Assembly (NCBI RefSeq): GCF_000805335.1
Contig: NZ_KN708638.1
Span: 7,864,112-7,928,111, forward strand
DNA: 64,000 nt
From: Streptomyces sp. CT34
GTDB taxonomy: Bacteria > Actinomycetota > Actinomycetes > Streptomycetales > Streptomycetaceae
Reading direction: 5' to 3'
The position numbers and the translations under genes were made by a program. Of this stretch, positions 25,679 to 35,316 are shown in pieces (the first letter of the stretch is position 1; each line of letters opens with the position of its first letter). Below the pieces are notes generated by a model. It was not told the DNA's origin. It was given only the letters and a program-made list of their open reading frames with translations, and did not search any database.

Positions 25679-26353
25679 ATGAGCCGCGCAGCACTGCTCG
25701 TCCTCGCCGACGGCCGGTTCCCCGCCGGAGGGCACGCCCACTCGGGCGGCGCCGAACCGGCCGTCACCGCGGGACGTATCAAGGACGCCGCCACCCTGGA
25801 GACCTTCTGCCGGGGCCGGCTGCACACCGCCGGCCTGGTCGCCGCGGGACTCGCCGCGGCAGCCGCCGCCGGCTGCGACCCGCTCCTCCTGGACGACGCC
25901 GCCGACGCCCGTACGCCGGTACCGGCGCTGCGCCAGGTCGCCCGGCGGCTCGGCCGCCAGATGATGCGGGCCGCCCGCGCCACCTGGCCCGGACCCGAGC
26001 TCGACGCGCTCGCCGCGGCCCGCCCGCGCGGCGCCCACCAGCCGGTCGTCCTCGGCCTGGCCGCCCGGTCCGCCGGGCTGACGCCGCTGGACGCCGCCCA
26101 CGCGGTGGCCTACGAGAACATCAGCGGCCCGGCCACCGCCGCGGTCCGCCTGCTGAGCCTGGACCCCTTCGACGCCACCGCGGTCCTCGCCCGCCTCGCC
26201 CCCGACCTCGAACGGGTCGCGGAACAGGGAGCCGAGGCCGCCGCCCGCGTCGCCACCGAAGGGCTCGACGCGCTGCCCGCCGCCTCCGCGCCACTGCTCG
26301 ACATCACCGCCGAGGCACACGCCGCCTGGCCGGTGCGCCTCTTCGCGTCCTGA
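25679..26353 (+). CDS. ureF: Urease accessory protein UreF
   Basis: The 224-residue helical protein has UreF landmarks: LLVLADGRFPAGGHAHSGGAE at the N-terminus and the internal GAHQPVVLGLAAR and HAVAYENISGPATAAVRLL. UreF acts with UreD and UreG in loading nickel and CO2 into the apo-urease. ATG 25679 has GGGGGAG 8 bp upstream; the upstream in-frame part belongs to the dispersed repeat and is not coding. Confidence 0.93.
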   Translation: MSRAALLVLADGRFPAGGHAHSGGAEPAVTAGRIKDAATLETFCRGRLHTAGLVAAGLAAAAAAGCDPLLLDDAADARTPVPALRQVARRLGRQMMRAARATWPGPELDALAAARPRGAHQPVVLGLAARSAGLTPLDAAHAVAYENISGPATAAVRLLSLDPFDATAVLARLAPDLERVAEQGAEAAARVATEGLDALPAASAPLLDITAEAHAAWPVRLFAS

Positions 26354-26412
26354 CCCCCGCCGCCCACCACGCCGCGCACCCCGCGGCCGTACGAACCACC
26401 GGAGTGACCACC

Positions 26413-27104
<692 letters not shown>

Positions 27105-27108
<4 letters not shown>

Positions 27109-27935
27109 CCGCCGCCCTTCCCACCCCCGCGCCACCGCCGGCCGCCGCCCTCCCGGCCGCCGCCCTCCCGGCGGCTGGCCTGCGCGCCACCGCCCGCATC
27201 GTCGCGCGGGCCGGAACCCACGGCACGACCCGGCTGCCGGTCCTCGACGGCGGCGGCCCGTTCGCGCTGCGCCGTATCCGGCCGCACGCCGGCCAGGCCC
27301 GGGTGTGCCTGGTGGGCGCCATGAGCGCCCCGCTCGGCGGCGACCGGCTGGGCATCGAGGCGACCGCCGAAGCGGGTGCGTCGCTGCGCATCACGGCCGC
27401 CGCGGCGACCGTCGCACTGCCCGGCCGCACCGCCGAACAGGCCACCTACGACGTGCGGTTGACGGTCGGCGACGGCGCCGTGCTGGAGTGGCTGCCGGAA
27501 CCGCTGATCTCCGCCGAGGGCAGCGATCTGCGGATGACCACCACCGTCGAACTCGCCCCCACCGCCCGGCTCGTGCTCCGCGAGGAGCAGGTCCTGGGCC
27601 GCAGCGGCGAGCGGACCGGCGCCCTGCGCAGCCGCCTCACGGTCCGCCGGGCCGGCCGTACGCTGCTCGACCAGGAGACCGCCTACGGCCCCGGCGCCCC
27701 CGGCTGGGACACCTCGGCCGTCCTGGACGGCAACCGTGCTGTGGGGCAACTCCTCGTCGTCAAGCCGGAGTTCGAGGCCCAGCCGGCCACGGTGCGGCTC
27801 CTGGGCGGGGAGGCCGGCGACGGCGCGGGCCAGGGCGTCCTGGCACCGCTCGCCGGCCCCGCCGCCCTGGTCACCGCGGTCGCCCCGGACGGGCTGCGGC
27901 TGCGGCGACTGCTGGACGAGGCACTGTCCGGCTGA
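27105..27935 (+). CDS. ureD: Urease accessory protein UreD
   Basis: The 276-residue protein has UreD features: RLPVLDGGGPFALRR-like N-terminal strand region, then LEWLPEPLISAEGSDLRM and the glycine-rich C-terminal part. It is the scaffold binding urease and UreF/UreG. An Ala/Pro-rich stretch precedes the domain. ATG 27105 overlaps the ureG TGA. It closes the urease operon; convergent with the Roadblock genes 4 bp downstream, with no obvious terminator between. Confidence 0.92.
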
Positions 27936-27939
27936 GGTC

Positions 27940-28314
27940 TCACACCTCCAGCTCGGCCTCCAGACGGGCCAGGCGGTGGCGCGCCAGCGCGAGGTTGGCG
28001 CGCTTCCGGTCCAGCACCAGGTAGAGGAACAGGCCGCTGCCGTTCTTGCCCGTCACCGGCCGGATGATGTGGTACTGCGTGGTCAGCGTGATCAGCATGT
28101 CCTCGATGGCGCCCTGGAGTTCCAGCATTTCCATGGTGCGCAGCTTGGCGCGTACCACGTCGGTATTTCCGGCCGCGGCGACATTGAGGTCCAGTGTCTG
28201 GTTGTCGCCGAGCGTGGCCAGCGCCATTCCGCTGGTGTAGTCGACCAGGGCGACGCCTATGGAGCCTTCGATGGTCGACATCGCTTCGGCGAGGGCGCTT
28301 TCCATTTGAGCCAT
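27940..28314 (-). CDS. Roadblock/LC7-family protein (first of three)
   Basis: The 124-residue protein has the Roadblock/MglB-like pattern GSIGVALVDYTSGMALATLG, followed by LEDMLITLTTQYHIIRPV-type core and FLYLVLDRKRANLALARH. It is closely similar in design to the protein at 29766-30158, suggesting duplication. Roadblock proteins usually dimerise and regulate small GTPases, but no MglA/CvnD-like GTPase is present here. Confidence 0.85.
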   Translation of the reverse strand: MAQMESALAEAMSTIEGSIGVALVDYTSGMALATLGDNQTLDLNVAAAGNTDVVRAKLRTMEMLELQGAIEDMLITLTTQYHIIRPVTGKNGSGLFLYLVLDRKRANLALARHRLARLEAELEV

Positions 28315-28369
28315 GACGGGTCGAGCCTTTCGGTGTGGGTATTGCCTTCTTGTGGTGCGCGGGCGGATA

Positions 28370-28765
28370 TCAGCGGCCCGGCGGTGTGTCGAGCAGTCCC
28401 GCGATCCGCGCCGCGGTCCGGCGGGCCTGTAAATGAAGCCGCCCGATATTGGTGTCCGGTCCCGCCACGGCCGTGAGGACCGCGCGGTGCCCGGCGGAAT
28501 AGGCCGCGATATAGCCGCCCGAGCCACGCGTGAGGGATTCCTCGAACGTGCCCTGCCCGGTGGCGTCGGCCAGCCTTTTGGCGACCCCGATCGCCGCGGC
28601 GGTGAGCGCGGCGAGGCCGTCCGGTTCGATGTCCGGCAGATCATGCGCGATGACCATGCCGTCGGCACTGGCCACCATTCCGCCGTGCATGTGCCGCACT
28701 TGGTCGCGCAGTGCGAGCAATTCCTCCCGGATTCCGGGTGCGATCGCCTCGGATTCGATCGTCAT
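28370..28765 (-). CDS. Roadblock/LC7-family protein (second)
   Basis: The 131-residue protein resembles CvnB-type Roadblock proteins of actinomycete conservons: HGGMVASADGMVIAHDLP, then LAALTAAAIGVAKRLAD and GYIAAYSAGHRAVLTAVAG. ATG 28765 is chosen from domain start. It sits between the first Roadblock gene and the DUF4388-like gene in an apparent four-gene minus-strand operon, without the histidine kinase, DUF742 and GTPase of a normal conservon. Confidence 0.85.
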   Translation of the reverse strand: MTIESEAIAPGIREELLALRDQVRHMHGGMVASADGMVIAHDLPDIEPDGLAALTAAAIGVAKRLADATGQGTFEESLTRGSGGYIAAYSAGHRAVLTAVAGPDTNIGRLHLQARRTAARIAGLLDTPPGR

Positions 28766-28835
28766 CGGTTTGCTGAATCTCCTTCTTCCGGCACGCTTGC
28801 CGAATACGTGCCTCATGGCAGGGGTTCGCAGGGGT

Positions 28836-29756
28836 TCACAGGTTCTCCTCCAGCGCGGTGCGCAGTCGGGCAAGGAGGGCGATGTCCGGATCGGCGGTCT
28901 CCAGGACGCCCGGGTCCGGCAGGTGCCAGCGCGGCGCGGTGCCGGGGGCTGCGGCGCGCCGGTCCGCCCCGGACGCCCCCGGGCGCCGCCGGGGCAGCGC
29001 CGCCGGCTGCGCGGGCAGCCGGATCAGCCCGGCCGCGGCCAGCCCCCGGACATCGAGGAGCGTCAGATACGCGGACTGGCCCAGCGCATGGGCGAGTTCG
29101 TACGGCGTGTGCCGGCCGTCCGCGTGCTCCAGCAGCCGCCGCTGCCGGCCGGTGACGGCCGGACGCACCCCGCCGGCCGGCCCCGCCGGGTCACCCGGGC
29201 CACCCGGCCCGTCCGACCTCGCCGGGGCGACCGGGAGCACGGGGACCACCGGCGCCTCGTCGGCCGCCGCCCAGGGCCGCAGCCGGTCGAGCAGCGCCCG
29301 CCGGCGCACCGTCGCCTCCTGGAGCGCCACCGCGCTGACCAGGCGTACCACCCCCAGCCAGTGCACCTCGCCCGGTGTGAAGGTGGTGCTTCCGGGCGCC
29401 AGCGGCAGCACGAAGAACGCCGCGTCGAGCAGTGCCCCCAGCTGGCAGATCTCCAGTTCCCCTTGGGTCAGCCACCCCTGCTCGACGAGGAACCGGCCAC
29501 CGCGCCGCTGCGCACCCGCCGCCTCCGCGGCCCGCTGCCGGGACCGTGCGGAGAGCCGTCCGGCCGCGGTGAGCCGGGCCTCGGGCGCCGGTGCCGCCGG
29601 GCACTCGACGCAGTAGACCGCGCCCTCGCGGAGATAGACGCAGCCGTTCGGAGCGCGCAGCGCGCCGGTGGCGCGCTCGGCGGCGTACCGGCCGAGCAGA
29701 CCGGATCCGCCGTCGTCGCCGGACGTGGTCGAACGGGCCAGCAATGGAGGTGCCAT
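28836..29756 (-). CDS. DUF4388 (PATAN-like) domain protein
   Basis: The 306-residue protein starts with a pattern like the DUF4388 domain (GLLGRYAAERATGALRAPNG and LREGAVYCVECPA), a domain common in signalling proteins paired with Roadblock or response-regulator genes. A Pro/Gly/Ala-rich linker near 175-200 leads to a helical C-terminal region (RLLEHADGRHTPYELAHALG) that resembles a winged-helix module. Function unknown; the setting suggests a scaffold or effector of the Roadblock proteins. Confidence 0.65.
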   Translation of the reverse strand: MAPPLLARSTTSGDDGGSGLLGRYAAERATGALRAPNGCVYLREGAVYCVECPAAPAPEARLTAAGRLSARSRQRAAEAAGAQRRGGRFLVEQGWLTQGELEICQLGALLDAAFFVLPLAPGSTTFTPGEVHWLGVVRLVSAVALQEATVRRRALLDRLRPWAAADEAPVVPVLPVAPARSDGPGGPGDPAGPAGGVRPAVTGRQRRLLEHADGRHTPYELAHALGQSAYLTLLDVRGLAAAGLIRLPAQPAALPRRRPGASGADRRAAAPGTAPRWHLPDPGVLETADPDIALLARLRTALEENL

Positions 29757-29765
29757 GACGGGCCG

Positions 29766-30158
29766 TCAACCGCTGACCAGCTCCGCGGTCAGATCCCGCA
29801 GGCGTAACCGGGCGATGGCCAGATTCGCCTGGGCGCGGTCCAGCCAGAGATAGAGGAAGGTCTGGCTGTCGAAGGCGGTGGGCACGAAGCGGATCAGGTG
29901 GTAACTGCCCGCGGCGGTGATGATCAGATCCTCCAGCGCCGGGCCCGCGCCGCCCGCTCCGCCCGTGGTGTCGAAGGTGGCGCTACGGGCCACGGCCTGC
30001 ACCACCTCGGCGGTGTCCGCGGCGGCGGCGTCGTGATCGGCGTGCGGTGCCTGCCCGGCGGTACCGAGGGTCAGCCCGCTGGTCCAGTCGACGAGCCCGG
30101 CACCCAGGACTCCGGGTATCCCCATCGCTCGGGCCAACACCTGGTCGATACCGGGCAC
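29766..30158 (-). CDS. Roadblock/LC7-family protein (third)
   Basis: The 130-residue protein begins at GTG 30158 with AAGGAG upstream and reads GVLGAGLVDWTSGLTLGTAG, LEDLIITAAGSYHLIRFV and FLYLWLDRAQANLAIARLRL. The same blocks occur in the same order in the protein at 27940-28314, so the two are paralogues. It is the first gene of the minus-strand set; the 188 bp upstream separates it from the ABC-transporter genes. Confidence 0.85.
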   Translation of the reverse strand: MPGIDQVLARAMGIPGVLGAGLVDWTSGLTLGTAGQAPHADHDAAAADTAEVVQAVARSATFDTTGGAGGAGPALEDLIITAAGSYHLIRFVPTAFDSQTFLYLWLDRAQANLAIARLRLRDLTAELVSG

Positions 30159-30346
30159 TTCAGGTCTCCTTCCGGCGGGCATACGGCAAAACGCGGAAGC
30201 TCTCCCACGTGGCGGTGAGTGGGAGAGCCTGCACGGAAGGTAACGCAAGGCGGGCGCCGGGCATACGTAAAGGGGTTATGCGTACGGCAATTGACCGGTT
30301 CTCGCCCTTCCTCGGCCCGTTGTCTGCGGCCGGTCCGCGGTGACGG

Positions 30347-31336
30347 TCAGCCCACCAGATCCCGCGCCGTGAGCGATCTGCCGTCGAGCAGCCCGGCCTC
30401 CCGGTACGCCGCCTGTTGCCGCATCAGCTGCCGTGCATCCGGGAGCAGTTGCGGGTCCCACTCGTACGAGGGGGTGTGCCGCAGCACGCCCAGCCGCTGC
30501 CCGGTCGCCCGGGCCAGGATGCGCAGATTGACCTCCGCAGTCCGCCCGGTCCCCTGGAGGTCCGCGGCGCCCTTGCGCAGCGCCGTCAGGAACTTCGCGG
30601 CGGCCGGCGTCGCCGCGAACCGGGTCCCGAAGAGCACCCCGGTCGCGACCGTTCCCCTGGGGGGCACGGCCAGTGGCGTGGACACCCCGGCCTCCTCCAT
30701 GGCCGTGGTCAGCGGAGCGGGCGGCAGTGCCGCTGCGACGCTGCCGGTGGACAGGGCGGTGCGCATGTCGGGGAAGGCGACATCGACCACCGTGACATCC
30801 TTGAGGGTCAGCCCCGACTGCTGGAGCGCGGCGGCGAGTTGGTAGCCGCCGGCCGCACCCGGCCCGCCGGACACCGCGATCTTCCGGCCGCGCAGATCGG
30901 CGGCGGTTTTGACCTCCCCCGAGTCCAGCAGCCGCTGGGACACCTCCAGCGCGGACGGGGACGGCCCGGCCCCGGTGGCGGTGCCCATCGACGCGGCGAC
31001 CTTCACCTTCAGCCCCTTGGCCACCCCGTTGAACAGCCCCGCGGAGAACCCGGCCACCACCGCGTCCACCTTCCCGGAGGCGGCCAGCGGCACCGCGTCC
31101 TGGCCGTTCCTGACCGTCTCCAACCGGACCCTGAGGCCCTGCTCCCTGAAGTAGCCCTTGGTCTCGGCGATATAGAGCGGGGCGAAGAGGGTGGAGGGGA
31201 CGTGCGCGACCCGCACCGTGGACCCGCCGACCGTGTCCCCGCCCGCACCGCCGCTTCCGCAGCCGGCGATGAGCAGGGCGAGGACGGCGAGCAGCACCGA
31301 CAGGGCCGACCGGACGGGCGGGAGGGGACGGGGCAT
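30347..31336 (-). CDS. NitT/TauT-type ABC transporter substrate-binding lipoprotein
   Basis: The 329-residue protein has a lipoprotein signal (LLIAGC) and the SsuA/NMT1-like fold: VPSTLFAPLYIAETKGYFREQGL, then LRGRKIAVSGGPGAAGGY and KDVTVVDVAF. Family members bind aliphatic sulfonates, taurine, nitrate or thiamine precursors; the ligand cannot be told here. It is the last gene of a permease/ATPase operon read ATPase-permease-binding protein. Confidence 0.88.
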   Translation of the reverse strand: MPRPLPPVRSALSVLLAVLALLIAGCGSGGAGGDTVGGSTVRVAHVPSTLFAPLYIAETKGYFREQGLRVRLETVRNGQDAVPLAASGKVDAVVAGFSAGLFNGVAKGLKVKVAASMGTATGAGPSPSALEVSQRLLDSGEVKTAADLRGRKIAVSGGPGAAGGYQLAAALQQSGLTLKDVTVVDVAFPDMRTALSTGSVAAALPPAPLTTAMEEAGVSTPLAVPPRGTVATGVLFGTRFAATPAAAKFLTALRKGAADLQGTGRTAEVNLRILARATGQRLGVLRHTPSYEWDPQLLPDARQLMRQQAAYREAGLLDGRSLTARDLVG

Positions 31337-31383
31337 GGGGGAGGGGTCCTTTCGGCAGGCATCGGTCGGTCCCGGCCAACCGG

Positions 31384-32214
31384 CTAAGGGGAGCGCCAGG
31401 GCATCGCCCGGCGCCCGGCCAGCGTCACCGCGGCGGAGAACAGCGAGCCCAGCATCGCGACCGCGACCAGGCCGACGTACATCCGGTCGGGCTGGAAGAG
31501 CGTCCAGGCGTTCCAGATCAGATGGCCCAGGCCGCTCTCGGACGCCACGAACTCGACCGCCACGACGACCACCACACCGAGCCCCGACGCCGTTCGCAGC
31601 CCGGTCAGCACCCCGGGGAGCGCGCCCGGCAGCAGCACGAACCGCAGCAGCCGCAGCCCCGTAGCCCCGTACGAGCGGGCCGACTCCAGCAGCCGGGGAT
31701 CGATCTGGCGGACGGCGGAGGCGGTGTTGATCTGGAGGACGAAGAAGACGGTGATCGCGACGGAGAGGATCTTGGGGGTGTCGTTCAGGCCGAAGAGGAG
31801 CAGCAGCAGCGGCAGTACGGCGATCTTGGGCACGGAGTACAGCGCGGAGAAGAGCGGGCCCAGAGCGGCGCCCGCGGTGCGGGAGACGCCCATCACGAAC
31901 CCGGCCAGCGCACCGGCCGCCGCCCCGATCACGTACCCGGGCACCAGCCGGCCGAGCGTGGCGGCGGTGTCGGCGCCCAGGTCCCCCGCCGCGGCCAGCT
32001 CGACGCAGCGGACCGCGATCCGCGACGGCGGCGGGAACAGCAGCGGGTCGAGCAGGCCCGCCATCCCCGCGGCCTGCCAGGCCAGCAGCAGCACGGCCGG
32101 TACGGCGATGCCCAGCGCGGCGTACCGCCAGGTCGTCCGCCGGGCCCGTACGGCCACGGCGCGGACGGCCTGGTCGGCGGGTGTGACGGCGCGCAGCCGT
32201 GGCGGGGCGGTCAC
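31384..32214 (-). CDS. NitT/TauT-type ABC transporter permease
   Basis: The 276-residue membrane protein has about six segments and the BPD_transp_1 EAA loop in LLESARSYGATGLRLLRFVLLPGALPGVLTGLR. GTG 32214 overlaps the ATPase TGA by 4 bp. The SsuC/TauC-like order of features matches a sulfonate/nitrate-type importer. Confidence 0.9.
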   Translation of the reverse strand: MTAPPRLRAVTPADQAVRAVAVRARRTTWRYAALGIAVPAVLLLAWQAAGMAGLLDPLLFPPPSRIAVRCVELAAAGDLGADTAATLGRLVPGYVIGAAAGALAGFVMGVSRTAGAALGPLFSALYSVPKIAVLPLLLLLFGLNDTPKILSVAITVFFVLQINTASAVRQIDPRLLESARSYGATGLRLLRFVLLPGALPGVLTGLRTASGLGVVVVVAVEFVASESGLGHLIWNAWTLFQPDRMYVGLVAVAMLGSLFSAAVTLAGRRAMPWRSP

Positions 32215-32993
32215 CGGGCGCCCACCGACAGCTGGTCGCGCAGCAGGTCCCAGATCCGGGCGCGCAGCCGGCCGAATTCCGGGCCGTCCTGGATGCCGGG
32301 ATCGCGGGGCCGGGCGAACGGCACCGTGAACTCGTCGGTCACCCGCCCCGGACGCGCCGACATCACCAGCACCCGGTCGCCCAGCAGGAGCGCCTCGTCG
32401 AGGGAGTGCGTCACCAGCACCACGGTCTTGCGCTCCTCCTGCCACAGCTCCAGCAACTGCTCCTGCATCAGCCGCCGGGTCTGCGGATCGAGCGAGCCGA
32501 GCGGCTCGTCCATCAGTAGCACCGGGCTGCCGGTGGCGAACGCCCGGGCCAGCGCCAGCCGTTGCCGCATCCCGCCGGAGAGCTGGTCCGGATACCCGTC
32601 CGCGAAGTCGTCCAGGCCCATCCGCAGCAGCCAGGCATCCGCGGCCCGTGCGGCCTCCCGCCGCCGGACCCCCGCCATCCGCAGGCCGAATGCGGCATTG
32701 CTGCGTACGGTGAGCCAGGGCAGGACGGCGAAGTCCTGGAAGACGAACGCCGCCGGGGCGGCGGGCGGCTGCCCCGGCTGCCGTGTGACGGTGCCGGCCG
32801 ACGGCTCCGTCAGCCCGCCGAGTATCCGCAGCAGAGTGGACTTCCCGCAGCCCGACGGGCCGACGACGCAGACGAATTCGCCTTCCCGGACGGTCAGCGA
32901 GACACCGTCCAGGGCCTGGACGGCACGGCCGTCGGCGGTGAGGAAGAACTTGCCGATGTCCTGCGCGGACACCATAGGGGGCGGCACGGTCAT
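32211..32993 (-). CDS. NitT/TauT-type ABC transporter ATP-binding protein
   Basis: The 260-residue ATPase has Walker A GPSGCGKST, Q-loop FVFQDFAVLPW, signature LSGGMRQR, Walker B VLLMDEPLGSLD and VTHSLDEAL. The WLTV after the Q-loop is usual for SsuB/TauB. ATG 32993 is chosen; a GTG at 33017 is possible since neither has a strong Shine-Dalgarno site. First gene of the transporter operon. Confidence 0.9.
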   Translation of the reverse strand: MTVPPPMVSAQDIGKFFLTADGRAVQALDGVSLTVREGEFVCVVGPSGCGKSTLLRILGGLTEPSAGTVTRQPGQPPAAPAAFVFQDFAVLPWLTVRSNAAFGLRMAGVRRREAARAADAWLLRMGLDDFADGYPDQLSGGMRQRLALARAFATGSPVLLMDEPLGSLDPQTRRLMQEQLLELWQEERKTVVLVTHSLDEALLLGDRVLVMSARPGRVTDEFTVPFARPRDPGIQDGPEFGRLRARIWDLLRDQLSVGAR

Positions 32994-33112
32994 GTCCGGA
33001 CAGTTACCCGGCGCCACGCCGGGTGACCCCCTCTCGTCGCAACCGTGGTAATCCTACGGTCTGGTAAAGAAGTTCTGGCCGAATCTGGTCAAGGACGGCC
33101 AGGAGACGAAAT

Positions 33113-33171
33113 GATCCCCCTGTACCGCTGTGATCACCGCCGCGACATGCGGCGCACCCTGCAGGGGGATC
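33113..33171 (+). promoter_or_regulatory. Inverted repeat that includes the ribosome binding site of the S33 peptidase gene
   Basis: GATCCCCCTG (33113-33122) is perfectly complementary to CAGGGGGATC (33162-33171), 8 bp before the ATG. A smaller GC-rich hairpin (CGCCGC/GCGGCG) lies inside. The only Shine-Dalgarno-like sequence, AGGGGG, is in the right arm, so folding of the leader would hide it. It could also be a protein-binding dyad. Confidence 0.5.
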
Positions 33172-33178
33172 CCCACAC

Positions 33179-34786
33179 ATGAAACGAACAGCAGCGCTAG
33201 GCGCCGCCGGCACCCTGGTGTCCGGCGCCCTCATAGCCGGAGCGATCGCCGCGACGCCCGCCGCCGCGGGCGAGCCGCGGCCCGGCGGACCGGCCGAAGC
33301 GCGCGGCGTCCAGATCGCCGCCGCCCGCGCCGCCAAGGCAGGCATCACGTGGCAGGACTGCCCTGCCGACTGGGGCTTCAAGGCCCCCGTCCAGTGCGGC
33401 TACGTCACCGTCCCGGTCGACTACGCCCGGCCCAACGGCCGCACCATCAAGCTCGCCGTCGACCGGGCCGTCAACACCGGCGGCCCGCAGAAGCGGCAGG
33501 GCTCGCTGGTCTACAACCCGGGCGGCCCCGGCGGATCCGGCATGCGGTTCCCGAACCGCATCACCGGCAAGAGCCCCCTGTGGGCCAAGACCGCCCAGGC
33601 GTACGACTTCGTGGGCTTCGACCCCCGGGGCGTGGGCCACTCCGCACCGATCTCCTGCGAGGACCCGCAGGAGTTCGTCAAGGCCCCCAAGGCCGACCCG
33701 GTTCCGGGCAGCGAGGCCGACAAGCGCGCCCAGCGCAAGCTGGCGAAGGAGTACGCCCTCGGCTGCGCCCACCGCAGCGGCGCCTTGCTGCCGTACATGA
33801 CGACGCCGAACACCGCCCGCGACCTGGACGTGATCCGCGCCGCGCTCGGTGAGAAGAAGCTCAACTACCTCGGCGTCTCCTACGGCACCTACCTGGGCGC
33901 CGTCTACGCCACGCTCTTCCCGGACCACGTCCGCCGGATGCTGGTCGACAGCGTCGTCAACCCCTCGCGCGGGAAGATCTGGTACCAGGCCAACCTCGAC
34001 CAGGACATCGCCTTCGAGACCCGCTGGGGCGACTGGGAGAAGTGGGTCGCCAAGAACGACGCGACCTACCACATCGGGAACACCCCCAAGAAGGTCCAGG
34101 CCGCCTGGGCGAAGCTGCGCGCCACCGCGAAGAAGAACCCCATCGGCGGCGTCGTCGGCCCCGCCGAGCTCACCGCCTTCTTCCAGAACGCGCCGTACTA
34201 CGACTCCTCGTGGGCCGAGGTCGCCCAGGCGTGGAGCGCGTACGTCGCCGGCGACAGCAAGCCGCTGATCGACAAAGCCGGACCGCACCTCGCCGACAAG
34301 GCCGCCAACATCGCGGCGGAGAACGGCAACGCCGTCTACACCGCGGTGGAGTGCACCGACACCAAGTGGCCCACCAGCTGGCAGAAGTGGGACCGCGACA
34401 ACACCCGCGTCAACAAGCGGGCACCGTTCATGACCTGGTCCAACGCCTGGATGAACCTGCCCTGCGCCAGCTGGCCGGTCAAGCAGCAGACCCCGGTCGA
34501 CGTGACGACCGGCAAGGGCCTGCCGCCGGTGCTGATCGTGCAGAGCACCCGTGACGCGGCGACGCCGTACGACGGCGCCGTGGAGCTGCACAAGCGGTTC
34601 GCGGGCTCCCGGATGATCACCGAGCGGGACGCCGGTTCGCACGGCGTCACCGGTCTGGTCAACCCCTGCATCAACAAGCGGGTCGACGCGTACTTCCTGG
34701 AGGGCAGGACCGACCCCAAGGACGTCACCTGCGGTCCGCACGCCACGCCCGTACCGGGCAAGCAGCCGGCCAAGTCCGCCGGCTGA
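33179..34786 (+). CDS. Secreted S33-family tripeptidyl aminopeptidase-like alpha/beta hydrolase
   Basis: The 535-residue protein has a signal peptide (to about AAAG, residue 31) and the Tap/SlpD-type layout: VQCGYVTVPVDY, oxyanion GGPGGSG, FDPRGVGHS, nucleophile Ser in GVSYGTYLG, then a helical lid and a C-terminal TAP-like domain with IVQSTRDAATPYDGA (Asp) and GSHGV (His). It removes tripeptides or aminoacyl groups from extracellular peptides. Single gene with a strong terminator. Confidence 0.92.
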   Translation: MKRTAALGAAGTLVSGALIAGAIAATPAAAGEPRPGGPAEARGVQIAAARAAKAGITWQDCPADWGFKAPVQCGYVTVPVDYARPNGRTIKLAVDRAVNTGGPQKRQGSLVYNPGGPGGSGMRFPNRITGKSPLWAKTAQAYDFVGFDPRGVGHSAPISCEDPQEFVKAPKADPVPGSEADKRAQRKLAKEYALGCAHRSGALLPYMTTPNTARDLDVIRAALGEKKLNYLGVSYGTYLGAVYATLFPDHVRRMLVDSVVNPSRGKIWYQANLDQDIAFETRWGDWEKWVAKNDATYHIGNTPKKVQAAWAKLRATAKKNPIGGVVGPAELTAFFQNAPYYDSSWAEVAQAWSAYVAGDSKPLIDKAGPHLADKAANIAAENGNAVYTAVECTDTKWPTSWQKWDRDNTRVNKRAPFMTWSNAWMNLPCASWPVKQQTPVDVTTGKGLPPVLIVQSTRDAATPYDGAVELHKRFAGSRMITERDAGSHGVTGLVNPCINKRVDAYFLEGRTDPKDVTCGPHATPVPGKQPAKSAG

Positions 34787-34794
34787 CACCCACC

Positions 34795-34826
34795 GGGGGC
34801 GGCCGGGAGCAATCCCGGCCGCCCCC
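34795..34826 (+). terminator. Perfect 14-bp GC-rich terminator hairpin
   Basis: GGGGGCGGCCGGGA and TCCCGGCCGCCCCC flank a GCAA tetraloop, 9 bp after the peptidase stop codon. No T-tract follows. Confidence 0.75.
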
Positions 34827-34909
34827 GGCCTGTTCCGACCTGTCCCGTACAGGGCCGTATTGGGCCGGACCGGCCACCGCCCTCCGCGGCTCGCGGAAGG
34901 CCCCCCGGA

Positions 34910-35290
34910 TCACACAGGAAACGCGGCGCGGAAGCCATCCCTGGTGGGGGAGTCCGCCCGCTGGTCCAGCACGGCGCACCCCACCTGCCCGAACCGAACC
35001 GGCCGGCGAACCGGACCCGGCAGCCGCGGCACCGCGAACGCCCATGCCACACCGACACCGCGAACGCCCGTGCCACACCGGCCGGTTCGTCGCGGAACAC
35101 CCCGCATCCCCAGGCCCCCGGCACCAGTTGGCGGTACCCGCGGGCCGCCGCCACCTCCAGCACCCGCTCCGCGCAAACCGCCGGCAGCCGCCCGCCTCAT
35201 CTGGCCGCTGCCGGGCGCTCACCCCGGAGTTCGGCGCCGCGGACGTCAGGAACCCCGCCACGGGAGGCCGCGCACCGCGAACGGTTGTCC
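34910..35290 (-). pseudogene. Frameshifted C-terminal fragment of a TIGR02452/PARG-like gene
   Basis: Three successive minus-strand frames give family-typical pieces in the right order: FLTSAAPNSGV, then AAARGYRQLVPGAWGCGVFRDEP, then FGQVGCAVLD and a stop after GFRAAFPV. These are landmarks of the TIGR02452 microbial-type poly(ADP-ribose) glycohydrolase family. At least two frameshifts separate them and the N-terminal half is gone. Identification is by motif memory. Confidence 0.6.
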
Positions 35291-35316
35291 CCATCCGCCG
35301 TGCCGCGCCCGGGAGT

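Noticed and set aside
23586..25694. 702-codon minus-strand open frame opposite ureB-ureC
   Set aside because: Pure shadow of the urease genes, whose active-site motifs are intact.
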